Shown: in pieces, positions 16,505-36,895 of the stretch | Layout of the letters: each line of letters starts with the position of its first letter | Numbering within the stretch: position 1 is the first letter of the stretch | NCBI GenBank assembly: GCA_029204045.2 | Contig: CM055081.1 | Coordinates: forward strand, 6,194,192-6,258,191 | Direction of reading: 5' to 3' | DNA length: 64,000 nucleotides | Origin: Tillandsia leiboldiana | Lineage: Eukaryota > Streptophyta > Magnoliopsida > Poales > Bromeliaceae | Notes under the pieces: model-generated | Told to the model about the DNA's origin: nothing | What the model saw: only the letters and a program-made list of their open reading frames with translations | Databases searched by the model: none | Translations under genes and position numbers: made by a program

Positions 16505-18494
16505 TCGCCGTGACTAACTCAAGTCTGAAATTTTTTTTTTTGAAATCAGAGTTTGCAAACTGGGCGCAACAGACCGCCACACGTATAGAAGACTCTTTAT
16601 CCCAAGGACAAAGACTCCCCTATACATGCACGGCTAAAAATCATCATCAGAGATCAACAGATATATCAGTAACTAATCTAATCTACTCAGCAGGAATAAT
16701 CAAAATTAAGTTATTACATCATCAGTTTAAAATGTCTAACTCACGATAAACTGGAATGAAATGCGGAAAGTAAATGTCTGCCGAAGTCGTCGATATACAA
16801 TACTCATGGGGATAGCTCTATCGTAATCGGCTCACTGGATCCCGACATCTCACCACCCGACGGACCTACAACAGTCACCCGAGGGTGTGAGATACACCGG
16901 AGTGCATCCCAGTGGGCACGACGAGCCGAGCTTCAGCTAATCGTACCTACTGGGTACTAAAATCTGCGGATAGTAAGAGTCAACAGGAAAAGCTGGAAAG
17001 CATAGAGGTCTACTAGTAATCAGAATAAGAACTGCAGGTAAGTATACTGGAATTAATCATAACTGTAGATCATACATGCTGGAAAACATAAACATCCACT
17101 CATAATCAAAATCCACAGATAAGCTAACTAGGCAAGTAATCAATCATAAGCTGGCATATGAAATGAACTGGCATGAAGCATAATCAAGTGACAGTACATA
17201 TACAGGTACGGAAAATACCAGAACCAATCCAATATAACAGAACAGGAATAGGTACTGAAAAGCATGCTAGAACATGGGAGTACATAATCTATGCATCAAT
17301 CACAAGAATATCAAGCACCCAACCAATGCCATTATTGGTCACGGGGACCTCATGGCTCATACCACTCTCTGCACCTATCCCACTGACATAACCCCGCACC
17401 CATATGTGCTATCTGGGGCTCACGGGTCCTTCCTCCAGACCACTTTACCGGTAAAGAACGCAATGTGGGGGATCAATCCCACAGCGTACGCGAACGAACA
17501 GCAGGTGTACAATCATCACAATGCAAAATGCTAAATCTCACGGTCCACAGACCGGGTAATCGGCAACATGCCGGAAATCCCCACAGGGATGCAAATGTCT
17601 ATATCTATCAATCAGGATCAATCATGCATACTGGAATGTAAAGCAATATCTCAAGTGACAAGTACCAACGAGTATAATCAAATCATGCAAATCTATGCAC
17701 TGGGATATAAAAGCTGATGAGCAGGTATATATATGATATGTCTCATGAAGATCAAGGTCTATCAGAAATAATCATCTAGTACATAGATCCAGTCATCAGG
17801 GCTAATCGTAAACAGATAATGTCCAGCACAGGTATATATGACAATCCAGAGGAATCAATGTCTATCGGGAAGATCATGTGATATATTGATGAAGTCATCA
17901 TGGGTCATATAGATCAAATCAATAAGCTAATCCAAAAACAGGTGTCCGACTGGACTAAAGCAAACAGAGGGCCGAAAAGATAAAGCCCGGACCGAAGATA
18001 ACCCACCTTATCTCTAACGGGTGCAAGATATTTTGCACGGATTTCGATGCACGACTAATCACCGTATCACTTTGAATTCCGTTCCGGAAGATCCCGATAT
18101 CGGATTTCAGATCCGATCGCGCCGTCGGCTTTCTTTTTCCGCACTCTATCGCAGAAAAATACTAGCACCTCACAATGGCCAACTTTACATAAGGGATTGT
18201 CCAGTTGCGGAGTTTCTTTCCCTCCCGTGCCAGCCTCCGTATCGAGGTTTGGCAGTAACGACAACCGGTATGCCACCGGGCCTATGTGCCCCGAAATCCC
18301 AAATGTCGGGTCGTTGATTCCAGCCAACAATCCCAAAAGCTCGAATTGAAAAGTGACATTTCTGGCCCATTAACTGTGCAATTTACATTGCAGAAAAGGG
18401 GCACTGAGGCTACTCGTGCTTTTAAGATCCAAAATTCAACCTGGCTTTTATTATTTTCCTTTTTATTAGATTACAAAATTTTTGAGTTTCTACA
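16505..18494 (-). mobile_element. Gypsy LTR (minus orientation)
   Basis: Minus strand: starts TGTAGAAACTC at 18494, directly after a pol-end/polypurine-like stretch, and ends near 16505 in a diverged ...GTCAC sequence preceded by a poly-T/poly-A run as in the LTR at 47825. It shares the CGGATTTCAGATCCGAT block (18100) with the left LTR and the ACCTCA..ACCACTCTACCGGTAAAGAACG-type blocks (17340-17470) with the LTR at 47825. No gene in it. Confidence 0.65.
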
Positions 18495-18830
18495 TCACTT
18501 ACAACTTAAAAGAAGTTTCGTCCCTGAAACTTACAACTTAAAAAAAGTTTTATTCGAGGGTTACAAAATCAGTCGCAAGGTATCGACAACTCTAAGGCTA
18601 CTAATTTAAACCCAATCTGATACTCCCCATTACAGGGCAGAGTATTTCCTCAGTTCTTTCGACAGTACGTTGTCTGCAGCCAACGTGCTTACCAAAAGAA
18701 AAGCGAAATACCATAGATCTGTCGCCAACATCTAGTTGGGGACACAACTCCCATCAGAAGGTATATCACACCTCCCAACACAGTCTCAGTGCTAAAGACA
18801 TAACCTTTATCAAGGATTACTACCACCTCG
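18495..18830 (-). mobile_element. Gypsy internal remnant next to the LTR
   Basis: Minus strand reads AGTTTCAGGGACGAAACTTC then TTTTAAGTTGTAAGTGA into the LTR. This matches the pol-end/PPT junction of the element at 59449-59488. The sequence 18660-18830 resembles the leader at 2860-2960 (GTTGTCTGCAGCCAACGT), suggesting an internal deletion that joined leader and 3' end. Confidence 0.5.
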
Positions 18831-19074
18831 TGGTTAAAAATAGACATGTGCAAGTCCGGTCCAGATCCAACCTGAAACCCAATACATATAAATAATACAT
18901 AATATAAAGAAAAATACTTTATATATATATAGTATATATTATTATTAAGGATATATATTAATATATATAATTTAGTTCTTATGAGAATATCTTATTATAG
19001 TATTATATTATCTACAATTATGTAAAAATATATAATGTATATAATTATGTATAAAAGTAGATATTTTATTTTTA
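18831..19074. other. AT-rich spacer, nothing recognised
   Basis: TA-rich sequence without coding potential between the gypsy remnant and the RPS4 upstream fragment. Confidence 0.4.
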
Positions 19075-19851
19075 TTTTATACAATAAAAATCTAATTTCA
19101 TCCTCTACAACTTAGTTTAAACTATAAATTTTGACGAAATTTTTAATTAATTTGGTAAAATTTTAAATTTATTTGGCTAAAAATCACTGGATTTCAAAAA
19201 AATTAAAAAATTAATAGTTCAGGAGCTCTTTCATAATATTTTTATCTTTCATTAATTACTCTATTTTTACAAACAAAAAAAAAAAAAAATCAATTAAACG
19301 GGTCGGATCTGTGCCTAATCGGACTGACCCGACTGTTTGTGTCATGACCGCCCAACAACGTTTGACATTAATCTGAACCATTCATTCGTTATCTAACGGT
19401 GGAAACCCGATGAGATCTGAACTATTCATTCGTTATCTAACGGTGGAAACCCGTTCTCATCGACACACGCCTCAAAACCCTAGATATATACTGCCGCTCA
19501 TCGCCCTAGGCTTCGGCCCTCTCTACTTTCGTTGCTCAGAAGCCGCAGTGATCTCTTCTTCGCTTGAGCTCTCGAAGGACTGATTAGGGCAAAATGGTTC
19601 TTTCCCTTCTCCTTTCTTCTCTACAATCCTGCGTGATTTATTCGTTTTTGGTTCTATGCTGCCGCTTTGATCTTAGTAATTGATCTGGTTATAGGAACAA
19701 TTTGCGTAGGCTTCGATTAGATTGTGTTCAATGTGCTAGCTTTGTTGGATCGTATTGCTCTTGTTGTTTAGCATGAAAGCGAAGGATTGGAATTTTTTCT
19801 AGGAGTTAGATTTTGTGGGCGGTGAATGTATGGGTTTGAGTGTTTGTTAGG
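19075..19851 (+). pseudogene. RPS4 5' fragment: upstream region, leader, start codon, start of intron 1
   Basis: Matches the upstream/leader region of the RPS4 gene at 32434: CTCAGAAGCCGCA..GATCTCTTCTTCG, then GATTAGGGCAAAATGGTTCTT (ATG 19593-19595, intron GT directly after), and intron 1 to ...GTTAGG at 19851. A telo-box AAACCCTA at 19475-19482 is typical of plant ribosomal protein promoters. 19376-19453 holds a direct repeat (ATTCATTCGTTATCTAACGGTGGAAACCCG). 19075-19245 matches 27340-27510, and 19280-19360 matches 31430-31515. The fragment stops at the first base of a Cassandra element, and exons 2-5 are absent, so it can encode no S4 protein but may still be a transcribed promoter. Confidence 0.8.
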
Positions 19852-20426
19852 TGTAACACCCCCGGAATTTGGATTAGTCCTCTATATAAATGATATAATA
19901 GGACTAAATCTCTAACCCGGCTATAGCATTTTGGATGGTAGCAAGATCCAAGAGGAACATGAGAGTTAAGCGTGCTAGAGCTAGAGTAGTTCTAGGATGG
20001 GTGACCCCCTGGGAAGTGGGGCGTCACAGTTGGTATCAAGCCATTCACCAGCCGGAAATGTGAGATGAGTCTCGGCTGAGGCAGGGTTATATAGCGGGTA
20101 GAGCGAGGCTCCACGGCTAATGACCGTTGTGAGTGGAGTGCAGCTCCTCACAAGGTCGGCTAAGGCTAGCGAGACGAGTCTCATATTGCCTGGTGCTTGT
20201 GAGTGTGCTTGAGCCTGACGTGGACGTCAGTGCTTAAAGGGGGGAAGAATGTAACACCCCCGGAATTTGGATTAGTGCTCTATATAAATGATATAATAGG
20301 ACTAAATCTCTAACTTGGCTATAGCATTTTGGATGGTAGCAAGATCCAAGAGGAACATGAGAGTTAAGCGTGCTAGAGCTAGAGTAGTTCTAGGATGGGT
20401 GACCCCTTGGGAAGTGGGGCGTCACA
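19852..20426 (+). mobile_element. Cassandra-type TRIM retrotransposon with 5S rRNA-like LTRs
   Basis: LTRs 19852-20028 and 20250-20426 (177 bp each, TGTAACACCCC...GCGTCACA), internal region 221 bp. The internal region starts with a tRNA-Met-type primer site (TTGGTATCA, damaged) and ends in the polypurine tract AAAGGGGGGAAGAA. LTR positions about 112-170 (19963-20020) match the plant 5S rRNA internal promoter region: GTTAAGCGTGCT, AGAGTAGTTCTAGG, ATGGGTGACC, CCTGGGAAGT. No coding capacity, as expected of a terminal-repeat retrotransposon in miniature. Flanks ttagg/cactc do not match, so no target duplication remains and the left flank is the broken RPS4 intron. Confidence 0.9.
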
Positions 20427-20433
20427 CACTCTC

Positions 20434-20436
<3 letters not shown>

Positions 20437-20515
<79 letters not shown>
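20437..20515. repeat. (TA)n microsatellite
   Basis: About 38 TA units between the Cassandra element and a MITE pair. Confidence 0.95.
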
Positions 20516-20518
<3 letters not shown>

Positions 20519-20975
20519 CGGCTACTATACTATCAATAGCACCAAGAACTTGGTGCTACCAACTTTTTTTTTGTTAGATCTACCCCTTTGATTATTTCCA
20601 CCCGTTAGATCATACTATTTTTCCGACCACCCACTAAACCATAGGGGCCTATTATTATCCTAACCCCACACTCATTCAGCCAATGGTCAAAAACCTAATA
20701 GCACCAATGACTTAGTACTATTAATAGTATAGTAGTCTAGTTCTATATGAGTCCGGCTACTATGCTATTGATAACACCAAGCACTTTGTGCTACAAAATT
20801 TTTTGTCGTTAGATCTATCCCTTTGATCATTTCCACCCGTTAGATCATACTATTTTTCCAACCACTCACTAAATTTTAGGAGCCCATTATCATCCTAACC
20901 ACACACCGCTTCATCCAAAGGTCAAAAACGTAATAGCATCAATAATTTGGTACTATTAATAGTATATATATATAT
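20516..20975. mobile_element. Two tandem MITEs of the AGTCCGGCTACTATACTAT family
   Basis: First copy about 20516-20747, second about 20751-20967. Each starts GTCCGGCTACTAT and ends in the inverse (ATAGTATAGTAG...), with inverted ACCAAG..TTGGTGCTA and TTAGATCATACTATTTTTCC interior blocks. A (TA)11 tract follows. Confidence 0.75.
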
Positions 20976-21529
20976 ATATATATAATTGAGCTCCTATATT
21001 TTTAAAAGTATTAGGTCATTAATTTTATAAGTTTTTAATTTTTGGATGAAAAGATGTGCGGTTAAGATAATAGTGGTATTCTAGAGTTTAGTGGGTAGTT
21101 AATGAATAGTACGATCTAAGGAATAAAATTAGTCAAAAATAAATAAATTTAACGATAAAAAATTTATCAGCACCAATTGTTCGATACTTTTACTATTATA
21201 TTTTGAGTACGATCGTCTTCGTACTTAAAATAATTATTTTTAATAATAAAATATTAAAATTCATGATTTATATTATTAAATATTATTTAAAGTATTTGGA
21301 ATTTGTAGAGGGACGTACATTTTCAAGCAAAATGGCTAGAAAACTATATCAGAATAATTCAATATTGTAATATTTTATTAATTTTTTTAATATATGGAAT
21401 CTCTGTAATAAAGGTATAAATTTTTCGAATTTGGAGAGCAAAGTTTTTTCCTGCTTACTATTATAAATGATACATGCAACGCTTACAAAATGCATATAGC
21501 AGACAGCTGAGCACGTAAAGTCTTTACAG

Positions 21530-21813
21530 CTGTGGAGGCCGGTGATCCGCGCGCTGCTCTACGAGCAGACGGACGTGATCATACCGCCCTATGGGAACCT
21601 CACGGTGGCAGACTTCAAAACCCGCATCTCCGCCTATCGTGCTGCGGGAGCTCAGCTCAGGGCGGAGATGCGGATCTGCACCAATATCATCTCTTCTGAC
21701 GTCGACTACTTCACCTACCGCCGGACCCTCGAGCGTTCCCGGCGGTTTCCTGCCTAAAGGCGGGAACAGGAAAATTTTCCGACCGTATCTCGAGTTTCCG
21801 CACTATCCTTGGA
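21530..21813 (+). pseudogene. DRP exon-3 pseudogene (arm B1)
   Basis: Aligned with 14613-15002, it keeps GTGATCCGC..CTGCTCTACGAGC, the NLTVADF and NIISSDVDYF blocks and CTCGAGTTTCCGCACTATCC. It has lost three segments: part of LLAGLLAVEAGQ, the RNSLGTCGIKDEG region, and the EILRIIYDTGDE region. The normal stop TAG is TGG. The splice-acceptor side (CTTTACAGCTG) is recognisable. No exon 1 or 2 nearby, so nonfunctional. Confidence 0.9.
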
Positions 21814-22712
21814 CAGAAAAAACAGTGAACTCCCCAAAAACAGTAAACTTCTCGTTTCTCATCAAATATTTCGGTACAACTAGAATAAATTAGAATTACA
21901 CTCTTTCCAACCACCCTCTTACTTTTTTAAAAAAATATTCTTTCACGTCTACCGAGGCACTATCTCTCATCTCATTATTACATAATAAAATTTGAAGACA
22001 AAAAGGTAATTTACCTTAATTAAAACTCTTTATTTCTTTTATTTTTTATTCTCATACCAAACACAAAATTTTTTATCCCTGAAACCATCCCTAATACTTT
22101 ATACTTATATCTAAAACACAAAATCTCTTATCACTTAAACCATCCCAAATACTTTATACTTATCTCCGAAATAGCCATCCCAAATACTTTATACTTTTCT
22201 CCGAAATAGCTAGTTCTGTCTTATCCCGTTACCAAACGGGCTGAGGAGTAATAGAAAGCACAGAAGAACTTAAAAAGCCAGCAATATTTATGTATTGGAC
22301 TGATCATATGAAAAAATACACTGAAATTAGTTTATGAAAAAATGTTTTTAGTGATTAAACTCCATAAATTTTAAAAATCAACATTAACAGATAACAATGA
22401 TAATTTAAATCATAACATAACTAAAATTTACTAGTGCACCGTCGTTGAAGCTTATATCATTTAAGAGAGCAACATATATCTATGCTGCCCGCTAAATGAA
22501 AAGATTTTACCATACTCTAAATTACAGAAAACTACAAATAGAAGCATTTAAGCAACGGGAATTCTAACACCAAAAGTAATTAGTCTTGCTATAATATCTA
22601 GCAAAAAAAAAACAACAAATTCATCAAAATTTCGAGGGCAACAATCAATACTCCTCTACTCGAAGCGATAAGTAAATGTATCAAGCCTTTGCGAGAAGAA
22701 AGCAAGAGATGA

Positions 22713-25603
<2,891 letters not shown>

Positions 25604-25692
25604 TTTGCCCTAATAAGGGTCCCTCGCCTCCAACACGAAGAACCAGAGATCTTGCGGCTTCTGAACAATGGACGTAAAAAGGTGCAAACCCT

Positions 25693-26309
25693 AGTTAATA
25701 TCCAAAGTCTGGACCATACATATTTGGCCCATCGGGCAGGGCCTTGTTTAAGCCCGAGCCCAACTCCACCCCTATTCGTGGATTCCAGACAAATTATATC
25801 TCACTTAGGGCACGATTTGTTTCACCAAAAATAAACTTTGGATTGAAATAGAGTTTAGATAAAAATTAGATAAAAGAGTAATTAGTATCACAATTAAATA
25901 TATTTAAATATATCTAGTATTATATTATTTTATTATTATTATTTTTTATGACTCCAGTCTAGAATGGATAGAAATTAATTATATTATTTTAAATAACTCA
26001 AATTTCAAATTTATTTTAATTACGATAAATCAAACTGCGAAAGTGACTATATATTTAGGATCGAAAATAACTTCCTTCCTCTCCACTCACATCCAAACAA
26101 ACAAGCTCTTGGTGATATGATTCTGTGCAGTTCAATCTCTGCAAGGTCCGGTAGTTACAATTTGGGCAGAAGGGTATTCCCTACCTCAACATCTATGATG
26201 GGATTTTTAGTTATGTTGTGATCTGTAAAATCATCTTTTTCATAATCTAATTTCAGTGTAATTTTCATTGGAATATAAATGATTTCCTTATCATATATAT
26301 GACTAGCAC
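25693..26309 (-). repeat. Segment A2: inverted piece of the DRP 3' region, now upstream of RPS4 copy 1
   Basis: Inverted match to 15183-15784 including the 310-bp MITE (about 25812-26116). It lies directly upstream of the RPS4 copy 1 leader and carries GGCCCA (25726-25731) and CGGGC motifs similar to site II elements of ribosomal protein promoters. Confidence 0.85.
26131..26202 (+). pseudogene. RPS4 exon-5 fragment (relic 2)
   Basis: TTCAATCTCTGCAAGGTCC onward to ...ATCTATGATGGG, preceded by the intron-4 acceptor TTCTGTGCAG. Same relic as at 15277-15348 but inverted. Confidence 0.85.
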
Positions 26310-26891
26310 CAGGGACGAAGCCATAGTAGGGCCCAAGGTGGTCATGGCCCCCCTCAATATTTTAATATTACTCAATAGTTCTTGATACTAATTTATCTCT
26401 TTTTCTCTTTTAGATAATAATGGCCCCCCTCAATTTTTTAATATTTATTTTTGTGCTAATATAATTTTTTTTATTTTTATTTGTATACATTTTAAATAGA
26501 TGAAAATATATTAGAAGTCTCGTACTTACAAGTTATTTGAAATATATATTTTAACTCCAAATTTTTTATTTCATATTTTTTAATTTCTAACTATTTTTGG
26601 TAAGCTATTTTATTTAACTAAATAAAATATTATACTAAATTGAATAGATCTTTTAGCTAAAGTTATTAATCTAATTGAATTACGGTTATATTTAGTAAAA
26701 TTTTTAATTATTTGAATAAAATAATATAAATAAAATAATTAAATATTAAATATTTTTAAATTAAAAAAATTTAATAGTTTTATATTAATTATTTAATTAA
26801 TAACTTTTTTAAAAAAAATTGATGATGTACTAAAATTTTTATTTAAATATATTTTGGCCCCTCTCGTAATTAAATTCTGGCTTCGTCCCTG
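26310..26891. mobile_element. hAT-like non-autonomous element, copy 1
   Basis: Terminal inverted repeats CAGGGACGAAGCCA / TGGCTTCGTCCCTG enclosing 582 bp of AT-rich sequence with GGCCCCCCTCAAT blocks. Another copy lies inverted at 47044-47622. CAGGG termini suggest hAT, but I see no 8-bp target duplication. Confidence 0.7.
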
Positions 26892-27339
26892 CCTATTAAT
26901 ATGCTCTCTAAACTTTAATCAGTATATTTTTTAAAGTTCAGAAAAAATTATGTTGGTGAGCAAATCTCTGGATGAGCTAAGGGCGTATTTGTTTCGCCCT
27001 TCTTTGATGCAGGTGTTCTCACCTCTTAAAACCACAAGCATGAATGTTTGGAGGAGGCACACGAATTCGAAGATCGGACGCGGAAAGTAGTTGAAAGCAT
27101 ATGGTCAAACCCGACATTGGACCGTTGATATTAAAGCAAATAAAATCTTAAGCAATCTCTCTACAATGTCCGAAACTTGCAAATTTTGACCTCTTCCAAC
27201 CCCAACAAAACAAATATGTCCTAACTTAAAAGAAAGCTGACTTCAAGGATTCATATAAAAGCATAGGTTGTGACACCTAAAATTTGAACTTTTATAGTTA
27301 ATTAAATTAATTTTTTTATGGCTTAGTTGGCTGTTGATA
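26892..27339. other. Unassigned sequence
   Basis: No coding sequence, repeat partner or RNA recognised between the hAT-like element and the RPS4 upstream homology. Confidence 0.4.
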
Positions 27340-27510
27340 TTTAATTTATCTAATTTCATTCTCTACAACTTAGTTTAAATTATTAATTTTGATGAATTTC
27401 CAATTAATTTGGTAAAATTTTAAATTTATTTGATTAAAAATCAATAGATTCCAAAAAATCAAAAAATTTATAGTTCAGAGACTATTTCATAATATCTGAG
27501 GGGTTCACAA
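27340..27510 (+). repeat. Distal upstream homology of RPS4 copy 2
   Basis: Matches 19075-19245 (CTACAACTTAGTTTAAA..., TTGGTAAAATTTTAAATTTATTTG). In the 19 kb fragment the next block follows within 40 bases; here it follows only at 31430, after about 3.9 kb of insertions. Confidence 0.75.
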
Positions 27511-27511
27511 C

Positions 27512-31058
<3,547 letters not shown>

Positions 31059-31138
<80 letters not shown>
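31059..31138. repeat. (TA)n microsatellite
   Basis: About 39 TA units between two MITEs. Confidence 0.95.
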
Positions 31139-31143
<5 letters not shown>

Positions 31144-31381
31144 TTGGGCTGGAATGCTATTGATAGCACCAACCCAATTTTACCACCCACTTTGTAGCCA
31201 TTGGATCGCATTGAGATTTGTGAAGGCTCTTTAATGAAAAAAAAAAAAAAAAAGAAAAAGCAAAAAGTAAAAAGCTATTCTTTTTAATTAAAGAGTTTGC
31301 ACGAATCTCAATGCGATCCAATGGCTAAAAAGTGGGTGGCAAAGTTGGGTTGGTGCTATCAATAGCATTCCAGCCCAACTC

Positions 31382-31384
<3 letters not shown>
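31139..31384. mobile_element. MITE with near-perfect hairpin (GAGTTGGGCTGGAATGCTAT family)
   Basis: Ends GAGTTGGGCTGGAATGCTAT and ATAGCATTCCAGCCCAACTC are exact inverses, and the arms remain paired through CATTGGATCGCATTGAGAT. The loop is an A-rich run near 31240. A second copy is at 46426-46664. Confidence 0.88.
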
Positions 31385-31412
<28 letters not shown>

Positions 31413-31515
31413 CCTTATTATTATTATTATTTTAAATCAATCAATTAAACTGATGTGATCTGTGCTTGATCGGACTAATTCGACTGTTTTTTCGTGATCA
31501 CCCCACACCGTGTAA

Positions 31516-32220
31516 TATCCGGACTCACCGCAACTCTTGCGATGATGAAAATTTTCTGAGTTGAGAATGGCGACGGGGATGATGGTGACCCGTGATGAAG
31601 AAAAAAAAAGTTTTTGGCTAAGTTTAATGAAAAATAAAGTTTTTGAAATGATTTTGTAATGTTGTTTGGCAAAATATTTTTTCTGTTTACAATTAATAAA
31701 TATTTTGCTGGATTCTATTTTAAAATAATTTAAAATTTGAATATAAATTTAAAACTTAAAATTTTAATTTTTTAATTTTTAATTTGCAAAAAAAATTAAA
31801 ATTTAGAATTAAAATTTTAATTTAAAATTTAAAATGTAAAATTTGAATTTTTAATTCTAAATTTAAATTTTCAATTTAAAATTTAAATTTTCAATTTAAA
31901 ACTTAAAACTTAAAACTTAAAATGTAAAATTCAAAATTCAAAATCAAAATATAAAATTCAAAATTTTAGTTTTAAAAATTAGAAAATTAAAACTTATAAT
32001 TTAATTTTTAAAATTTTAAAATTTTAAATTCAAATTTTCAAATTTAAAAAATTAAAATTTGTCTTAAATTTTAAATTTTAAATTTTAAATTTAAATCTAA
32101 CATTAAAATAAAAAATTTAAATTTAAATATAAAATCAAAATCAGATTTAAAGATACAGATTTGAGCTAATTCTGATGATTTTGGACTTAAAAATAAAAAA
32201 CATTAATTTTAAAAATTAAA
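31516..32220. other. AT-rich low-complexity insert in the RPS4 copy 2 upstream region
   Basis: Long runs of AAATTTTAAAATTT-type sequence, absent from the equivalent place in the 19 kb fragment. No genes. Confidence 0.6.
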
Positions 32221-32333
32221 ATTAAGATTTGGAAACAAATTTGGCTCCGCCCTACTACGCCGCCATCTTCGGTTTCTCCTTGAAAGACCGAACCCCAACC
32301 GCCGCGAACCCTCTCTCGCAAACACACGCCCCA

Positions 32334-32351
32334 AAACCCTAACTAGGGTTT
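32334..32351 (+). promoter_or_regulatory. Palindromic telo-box pair in the RPS4 copy 2 promoter
   Basis: AAACCCTAACTAGGGTTT, two inverted telo-boxes 83-100 bases before the ATG. Telo-boxes are a known feature of plant ribosomal protein promoters. In copies 1 and 3 only the gene-proximal half remains. Confidence 0.65.
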
Positions 32352-32433
32352 GCACCTTTTTACGTCCATTGTTCAGAAGCCGCAAGATCTCTGGTTCTTC
32401 GTGTTGGAGGCGAAGGACCCTTATTAGGGCAAA

Positions 32434-34992
<2,559 letters not shown>

Positions 34993-35867
34993 TCATCTCT
35001 TGCTTTCTTCACGCAAAGGCTTGATACATTTACTTATCATTTCGAGTAGAGGAGTATGAATTGTTGCCCTCAAAATTTTGATGAATTTGTTGTTTTTTTT
35101 TTGCTAGATATTATAGCAAGACTAATTACTTTTGGTGTTAGAATTCCCGTTGCTTAAATGCTTCTATTTGTAGTTTTCTGTAATTTAGAGTATGGTAAAA
35201 TCTTTTCATTTAGCGGGCAGCATAGATATATGTTGCTCTCTTAAATGATATAAGCTTCAACGACGGTGCACTAGTAAATTTTAGTTATGTTATGATTTAA
35301 ATTATCATTGTTATCTGTTAATGTTGATTTTTAAAATTTATGGAGTTTAATCACTAAAAACATTTTTTCATAAACTAATTTCAGTGTATTTTTTCATATG
35401 ATCAGTCCAATACATAAATCATGGCTGGCTGGTAACAGGATAGACAGAACTAGCTATTTCAGAGATAAGTATAAAGTATTAGTGATGGTTTCAGGGATAA
35501 GAGATTTTGTGTTTCAGAGATAAGTATAAAGTATTAGGGATGGTTTCGGGAATAAGAGATTTTGTGTTTGGTATGAAAATAAGAAATAAGAGAAATAAAG
35601 AATTTTAATTAAGGTAAATTATCTTTTTGCCTTCAAATTTTATTATGTAATAATGAGATGAGAGATGGTGTCTCGGTAGACGTAAAAAGATATTTTAAAA
35701 AAAAAGTATGAGGGTGATTAGAAAGAGTGTAATTCTAACTTATTCTAGTATGAGGGTGGTTGGAAAGAGTGTAATTCTAACTTATTCTAGTTGTACCGAA
35801 ATGTTTGATGAGAAACGAGGAGTTCACTGTTTTTGGGGAGTTCACTGCTTTTTCTGCCCAAGGATAG

Positions 35868-36140
35868 TGCGGAAACTCGAGATACGGCCGGGAAATTTTC
35901 CTGTTCCCGCCTTTAGGCAGGAAACCATCGGGAACGCTCGAGAGTCCGGCGGTAGGTGAAGTAGTCGACGTCAGAAGAGATGATATTGGTGCAGATCCGC
36001 ATCTCCGCCCTGAGCTGAGCTCCCGCAGCACGATGGGCTGAGATGCGGGTTGTGAAGTCGGCCACCGTGAGGTTCCCATAGGGCGGGATGATCACGTCCG
36101 TCCGCTCGTAGAGCAGCGCGTGGATCACCGGCCTCCACAG
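35868..36140 (-). pseudogene. DRP exon-3 pseudogene (arm B2)
   Basis: Inverted counterpart of 21530-21813 with the same three internal deletions and lost stop codon, so the damage predates the inverted duplication. A few substitutions separate the two. Confidence 0.9.
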
Positions 36141-36706
36141 CTGTAAAGACTTTACGTGCTCAGCTGTCTGCTATATGCATTTTGTAAGCGTTGCATGTAT
36201 CATTTATAATAGTAAGCAGGAAAAAACTTTGCTCTCCAAATTCGAAAAATTTATACCTTTATTACAGAGATTCCATATATTAAAAAAATTAATAAAATAT
36301 TACAATATTGAATTATTCTGATACAGTTTTCTAACCCTTTTGCTTGAAAATGTACGTCCCTCTACAAATTCCAGATACTTTAAATAATATTTAATAATAT
36401 AAATCGTGAATTTTAATATTTTATTATTAAAAAATTTTATTTTAAGTACGAAGACGATCGTACTCAAAATATAATAGTAAAAGTATCGAACAATTGGTGC
36501 TCATAAGTTTTTTATCGTTAAATTTATTTTTTTTTTTGACTAATTTTATTCCTTAGATCATACTATTCATTAACTACCCACTAAACTCTAGAACACCACT
36601 ATTATCTTAACCGCACATCTTTTCATCCAAAAATTAAAAACTTATAAAATTAATGACCTAATACTTTTAAAAATATAGGAGCTCAATTATATATATATAT
36701 ATATAT

Positions 36707-36877
36707 GGAAAATGCTATGTGTACACCCCTTTCGGGGGTACATCATACACCCCACCCATCTAAGGGTGGGGGTGTGATGATGGGTCACTTGATGTGACCC
36801 GTAAAAAGTATCGCCACCATTAAAATGGTGGAGGTGTATGATGTACACCCCTTCGGGGTGTACAGGTAGCATTGCTC
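36707..36877. mobile_element. Young MITE of the ATGCTA..TGTACACCCC family
   Basis: GGAAAATGCTATGTGTACACC...GGTGTACAGGTAGCATTGCTC. Absent from the equivalent (TA)n position in arm B1 (about 20967), so it inserted after the arm duplication. Nearly identical to 63742-63913. Confidence 0.9.
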
Positions 36878-36895
36878 ATATATATATATATATAT

